A stretch of 64,000 nt of DNA from an uncultured Eubacteriales bacterium (GTDB taxonomy: Bacteria > Bacillota > Clostridia > Oscillospirales > CAG-272), in assembly GCA_934434925.1 (NCBI GenBank), contig CAKSAC010000006.1:38823-102822 (forward strand). Reading direction: 5' to 3'. Each line of letters begins with the position of its first letter. The stretch's first letter is position 1. A program made the translations under genes and the position numbers. Of the stretch, positions 60,357 to 64,000 are shown piece after piece. The notes under the pieces are model-generated. The model ran no database searches. It had not been told where the DNA came from and saw only the letters and a list, made by a program, of their open reading frames with translations.

Positions 60357-62900
60357 ATGGAACATCATGCAATGGGTGACGATATTTCTTTTCCGAATCA
60401 AAAAATAGAAAACCGATACATGGAAAAAGAGGTGCGCACGGCGTTTCTCGAATATTCCATGAGTGTAATCACCTCGCGCGCCCTGCCCGACGTGCGGGAC
60501 GGCATGAAACCCGGCCAGCGCCGGATTCTGTATGCCATGTATGAAGACGGGCTGACCAACGACAAAGCCTTCCGGAAATCGGCGACAACGGTCGGTAACG
60601 TGCTTGGCCGGTATCATCCGCACGGAGACGCGGCTGTTTACGACACCATGGTGCGCCTGGCGCAGAGCTTTTCTCTCCGGTATCCGCTGGTGGAAGGACA
60701 CGGAAACTTCGGTAACGTGGACGGAGACCCGGCCGCCGCATACCGGTATACCGAAGCCCGTATGGAGAAAATATCCAACTACATGATGAGCGACATTGAA
60801 AAGAATGTCGTTGATTTTGTACCGAACTTTGACAACAGCCGGAAGGAGCCGACGGTCCTGCCCTCGCGGTTTCCGAACGTGCTGGTCAACGGTTCTGTCG
60901 GGATTGCGGTCGGTATGGCTACCAATATCCCGCCCCATAACCTCAATGAGGTGATAGACGGCACAATCTTCCGGATGGAAAATCCCGATTGCTCGGTCGC
61001 CGATCTGATGGAATATATCAAAGGACCGGACTTCCCGACCCGGGGGATCATCTATGGTTCCCGCGGGATGTATGACGCGTATACGACCGGCCGCGGCCGG
61101 GTGATTGTCCGTGCGCGCGCGCGGGTCGAGGAAAACGAACATCGCATCATCTTCACGGAAATCCCGTATATGGTAAACAAAAGTTTACTTGTTGCGGCGA
61201 TGGCCGACCTGGTGAAGGACAAAAAAATCGAGGGGATCACCGATATACGGGATGAATCCGGCCGCGCCGGCATGCGTATCGTGGTCGAATATCGCCGTGA
61301 CGCGAACGGAGAAGTCATCCTTAACCAACTCTATAAGTATTCTCAGTTGCAAAGCACTTGCGCCGTCAATATGCTGGCGTTGGTCGGCGGAGAGCCGAAG
61401 ATTCTTTCTCTGCCGGAAATTCTGGACAACTATATTGCCTTCCAGGAAGAGGTCATTACCCGCCGGACGCAATTTGAACTTGAAAAATCCCTGAACGAAA
61501 TGCATATTTTTGAGGGATACAAGATTGCCATCGACCATATCGACGAGGTCATTGAAATGATCCGCGCCAGCGAATCCATTCCGGTCGCAAAGCAGAACCT
61601 GTGCGAAGGGTTTGGTCTTTCGGACGCACAGGCGCAGGCCATTGTGGATATGACGCTCGGCAAACTTTCGGGGCTGGAACGAAAAAAGGTGGAAGAGCGC
61701 CTGCTGAAATTGACGGAACGCGTGGCAGAACTGCGCGGAATCCTGGCCGACGAAGGAAAAATCCGCGAGATTATCCGGCAGGAGTTGACGCAGATCAAGG
61801 AAAAATTCGGCGATCCGCGCCGGACCGAACTGATAGAAGCGACAGACGATATCGACATCGAAGACCTGATTGAACGCCATACCTGCGTCATTACCCTGAC
61901 GCATGACGGCTATATCAAGCGTCAGCGCGCGTCGGTTTATACCGCCCAGCATCGCGGCGGCCGCGGCATTGCCGGGATGAGCACGAAAGAAGAAGACTAT
62001 GTGGAGAATGTGCTGGTGTCCAACAGCCATGAGCAACTGCTCTTCTTTACCAATCTCGGCAAAGTCTATATGCGGAAGGCATACAGGATCCCCGAAGCGT
62101 CGCGCACGGCCAAGGGAACGAATATTGTGAACCTGCTGGAAATAGAGGACGGAGAAAAGATTACGGCAATTATCCCGATTCATGCATTTTCCGACAGCGA
62201 ATATCTGACGATGGTCACCAGGCGCGGCGTAATCAAGCGTACCCTGCTTTCCGAATACGAATATCAGCGCAAGGGAGGCAAACGCGCCCTGACGCTGGAC
62301 GAGGGAGACGAACTTCTCTTTGTCCGCCATACGCTCGGCAATGAAAACATTCTGATTGCGACCCGTGCCGGTCTTGCCGTCCGGTTTGCGGAGGAAGAAG
62401 CCCGCCCGATGGGACGGACGGCGCGCGGTGTGCGCGGGATCTCCCTGCGCGGAGACAATGAAGTTGTCGGCGTTGCGGTGGTGGACGAAAGCAAACAATT
62501 GTTGACAATTACCGAAAAAGGGTACGGAAAACGCTGTGATTTCTCCGAATTCCGCGAAATGAAAAACCGCGGCGGATACGGAGTCACCTGCCATAAAATT
62601 ACGGAAAAGACAGGGCCGCTTGCCGGTGTTGCCACGGTGGCGGAGGATGATGATATCATGATTATCACCAATGAAGGAACAATCATCCGCACACCGGTTT
62701 CGGGCATTTCCTCTTATTCCCGCACGGCCGGCGGCGTTATCGTCATGCGTCTTGCAGAAGGGGTGACGGTTGCAAACTTTACAAGGCTGGAAAAAGAAGA
62801 AGAGATCGAGAGCCGGGCCGAACGGAGCGAAGCCGAAAACCCCGCCCCGAAGGAAGAATTCCCTGCCGATCCTTTCGACACGGAGAGAAGAGAAGAATGA
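60357..62900 (+). CDS. gyrA: DNA gyrase subunit A
   Basis: 847 residues. The catalytic tyrosine is Tyr131 in YRYTEAR. The GyrA-box in the C-terminal wrapping domain reads QHRGGRG, which fits gyrase rather than topoisomerase IV. In the quinolone region HPHGDAAVYD the residue at the Escherichia coli Ser83 position is Ala92, and Asp96 matches Asp87. The C-terminus is acidic, typical of gyrase. AAGGAGG precedes the ATG. It overlaps the next gene by 4 bases. Confidence 0.97.
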   Translation: MEHHAMGDDISFPNQKIENRYMEKEVRTAFLEYSMSVITSRALPDVRDGMKPGQRRILYAMYEDGLTNDKAFRKSATTVGNVLGRYHPHGDAAVYDTMVRLAQSFSLRYPLVEGHGNFGNVDGDPAAAYRYTEARMEKISNYMMSDIEKNVVDFVPNFDNSRKEPTVLPSRFPNVLVNGSVGIAVGMATNIPPHNLNEVIDGTIFRMENPDCSVADLMEYIKGPDFPTRGIIYGSRGMYDAYTTGRGRVIVRARARVEENEHRIIFTEIPYMVNKSLLVAAMADLVKDKKIEGITDIRDESGRAGMRIVVEYRRDANGEVILNQLYKYSQLQSTCAVNMLALVGGEPKILSLPEILDNYIAFQEEVITRRTQFELEKSLNEMHIFEGYKIAIDHIDEVIEMIRASESIPVAKQNLCEGFGLSDAQAQAIVDMTLGKLSGLERKKVEERLLKLTERVAELRGILADEGKIREIIRQELTQIKEKFGDPRRTELIEATDDIDIEDLIERHTCVITLTHDGYIKRQRASVYTAQHRGGRGIAGMSTKEEDYVENVLVSNSHEQLLFFTNLGKVYMRKAYRIPEASRTAKGTNIVNLLEIEDGEKITAIIPIHAFSDSEYLTMVTRRGVIKRTLLSEYEYQRKGGKRALTLDEGDELLFVRHTLGNENILIATRAGLAVRFAEEEARPMGRTARGVRGISLRGDNEVVGVAVVDESKQLLTITEKGYGKRCDFSEFREMKNRGGYGVTCHKITEKTGPLAGVATVAEDDDIMIITNEGTIIRTPVSGISSYSRTAGGVIVMRLAEGVTVANFTRLEKEEEIESRAERSEAENPAPKEEFPADPFDTERREE

Positions 62901-63544
62901 AAAACACTCTGCGCCGGACGCTCTCTTTTCTGCTGATTTTTCTCCTCGGGGTCTTTCTCGGGTCCGGCCTTACGGGCTGTGGCGAAAAAGACGAGAGAGA
63001 GATTCTTTCGGCGGCGCGCGGGCTGGTGACGGCGGCCGAACCGTTGAACGAAATCTTCTGGGGAGCCGGAATGCCGCTCGGAGAGAAAGCCGGGTACGGC
63101 GGGGATACGCCCTATTATCATGTGGACGGCGCGTATCTTTCGTCAATCGGGATTTTTACGGTGGAGCAATTGAAAGAAAAGACCCGCGCCGTCTATACGG
63201 ACGCTGTCTGCGATGTTCTTTTCGCCCGGATTTTTGACAGCGCCGCAACGCAGGAAAACGTTCCCTATCATACCCCATACGGGCAAAAGGGCATTGATTT
63301 TTGCCCGGGCGCGTGGGAAAAGGCAGGGAATGATCTGCTTGCCGGAGCCAAGGATGAATACCTGCTTGACACCCTGACGGTTTCCGAACGCGGAAAAAAA
63401 ACAGCCGTCGTCACGCTGTCGGTCCGGGTCACCTCCCGCACGGGAAGGAGCGAAGAGCAGGAACTTCGCCTGCCGATGGTATTGACCGGGAAAGGGTGGC
63501 GGCTCGACAAACAGATTGCCGTCAGTTTCTCGGCGGAAGAGTAA
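62897..63544 (+). CDS. Small lipoprotein of unknown function
   Basis: 215 residues. The signal peptide ends in a lipobox LTGC with the modified Cys at about residue 28. The mature part has a YYHVDGAYLSSIGIFTVEQLKEKTRAVYT segment and a C-terminal beta-rich region that I cannot name. It overlaps gyrA by 4 bases (ATGA) and so is translated with the gyrase operon, an odd partner for a surface protein. Confidence 0.75.
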   Translation: MKNTLRRTLSFLLIFLLGVFLGSGLTGCGEKDEREILSAARGLVTAAEPLNEIFWGAGMPLGEKAGYGGDTPYYHVDGAYLSSIGIFTVEQLKEKTRAVYTDAVCDVLFARIFDSAATQENVPYHTPYGQKGIDFCPGAWEKAGNDLLAGAKDEYLLDTLTVSERGKKTAVVTLSVRVTSRTGRSEEQELRLPMVLTGKGWRLDKQIAVSFSAEE

Positions 63545-63623
63545 CCCCTCCCCTGTTGGGGATAATATAGAAAGAATCCTTTACAGCCCATCATATTTCA
63601 CAACACAAGAAAGGTTCATCAAG

Positions 63624-64000
63624 ATGAAGTACAATGAAAAAATCGTTGCCCTGCGCAAGGCGAACGGCTTCACCCAGGAAGGATTTGCAAAGGCAGTCGG
63701 TGTGACCCGCCAGGCAGTCTATAAGTGGGAGGTCGGCGATTCGTACCCCGAGGCTGAAAAACTGATTGCCATCAAGGCTCTTTTCGGCATCAGCATTGAC
63801 GATCTTCTGGACGATACGTTTGATGTTATCATCGAAAAGCCGAAGCGTGAGCCGCGCCGGAAGACCTCGCCGATCATTCCCGCCCAGGTGAAGAAAGAAG
63901 AGGCCCCGGTTGCCGAAGTTGCTCCGGTTGCCGAAGTTGCTCCGGTTGCCGAAGTTGCTCCGGTTGCCGAAGTTGCTCCGGTTGCCGAAGTTGCTCCGGT
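63624..64000 (+). CDS. XRE-family regulator with VAEVAP repeats (3' end off the window)
   Basis: 125 complete codons are visible. Residues 1-70 form a helix-turn-helix of the XRE type (LRKANGFTQEGFAKAVGVTRQAVYKWEVGDSYPE and the GISIDDLLDD end). A basic linker follows, then an 18-bp repeat encoding VAEVAP at least five times that continues past the window. A weak AAGAAAGG precedes the ATG. It could be a membrane-tethered regulator like the one at 25134, but its C-terminus is not seen. Confidence 0.8.
   Translation, partial: MKYNEKIVALRKANGFTQEGFAKAVGVTRQAVYKWEVGDSYPEAEKLIAIKALFGISIDDLLDDTFDVIIEKPKREPRRKTSPIIPAQVKKEEAPVAEVAPVAEVAPVAEVAPVAEVAPVAEVAP
63906..64000 (+). repeat. 18-bp in-frame tandem repeat (VAEVAP), running off the edge
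   Basis: Units ccggttgccgaagttgct start at 63906 and repeat every 18 bases without change through the window end. The total length is unknown. Confidence 0.95.

Noticed and set aside
61173..61188. GTAAAC-AAAA-GTTTAC palindrome in gyrA
   Set aside because: It resembles the dispersed 16-mer but has C/G in place of G/C and is explained by conserved codons (MVNKSLL).
1..64000. tRNA, rRNA or other structured RNA genes and insertion sequences
   Set aside because: No cloverleaf with CCA or conserved T-arm, no rRNA segment and no transposase-like protein was recognised by reading; a covariance-model search was not possible.

Overview
The window is chromosomal DNA from a GC-rich, spore-forming member of the Firmicutes, most likely an uncultured gut-type Clostridia. 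Support for this comes from a chromosome-origin cluster in the order dnaA-dnaN-recF-remB-gyrB-gyrA, a spoVAC-spoVAD-spoVAE sporulation operon, PyrR, a Clostridia-type DUF4317 protein, and the DapL/DapF route to diaminopimelate. No rRNA, tRNA, phage, transposase or CRISPR array was seen.

Layout. 1-5157 (minus): the 3'-truncated gene of a GH3 beta-N-acetylhexosaminidase and a very large secreted beta-helix lipoprotein. 5429-16444 (plus): eukaryote-like ileS, a tightly overlapping trio (parvulin, GT4 glycosyltransferase, GH36-like galactosidase), pepT-mscL, and a CDF cation exporter. 16753-28852: carbohydrate genes, namely a Gfo/Idh/MocA oxidoreductase, a GH2 enzyme, a second Gfo/Idh/MocA gene paired with a TIM-barrel isomerase and a divergent AraC regulator, an XRE-type membrane protein, and a cytoplasmic paralogue of the beta-helix lipoprotein. 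29200-34175: an ABC/DUF1854/ABC exporter operon. 34683-42865: a frameshifted membrane-anchored cyclophilin, the ComM/YifB ATPase, dapF, dapL and alaS. 43538-49203: DUF4317, a second Gfo/Idh-isomerase pair and a six-hairpin glycosidase-like protein. 49396-53994: small membrane proteins, pyrR, spoVA and a GT2 glycosyltransferase. 54098-63544: the replication-origin operon. A partial XRE gene with a repeat tail runs off the right edge.

How the genes work together. The glycosidases (GH3, GH36, GH2, six-hairpin), the beta-helix proteins and the Gfo/Idh-isomerase pairs suggest a glycan- or glycoside-degrading lifestyle. dapF and dapL supply meso-diaminopimelate and lysine. The dnaA-gyrA block drives replication initiation and supercoiling, and the dnaA-dnaN gap has the features of the origin itself: TTWTCAACA boxes, a DnaA-trio-like tract and an AT-rich stretch. 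spoVA sits just left of the origin behind a forespore-type promoter.

Most unusual feature. Short to medium tandem repeats (13, 15, 28, 32, 45, 64, 98 and 123 bp units) repeatedly sit at or just after gene 3' ends. In four genes the stop codon and last codons lie inside a repeat unit. The gaps also carry plus-strand pyrimidine-rich tracts and dispersed repeat blocks. I know of no named system matching this pattern; it is the main candidate for something undescribed here.
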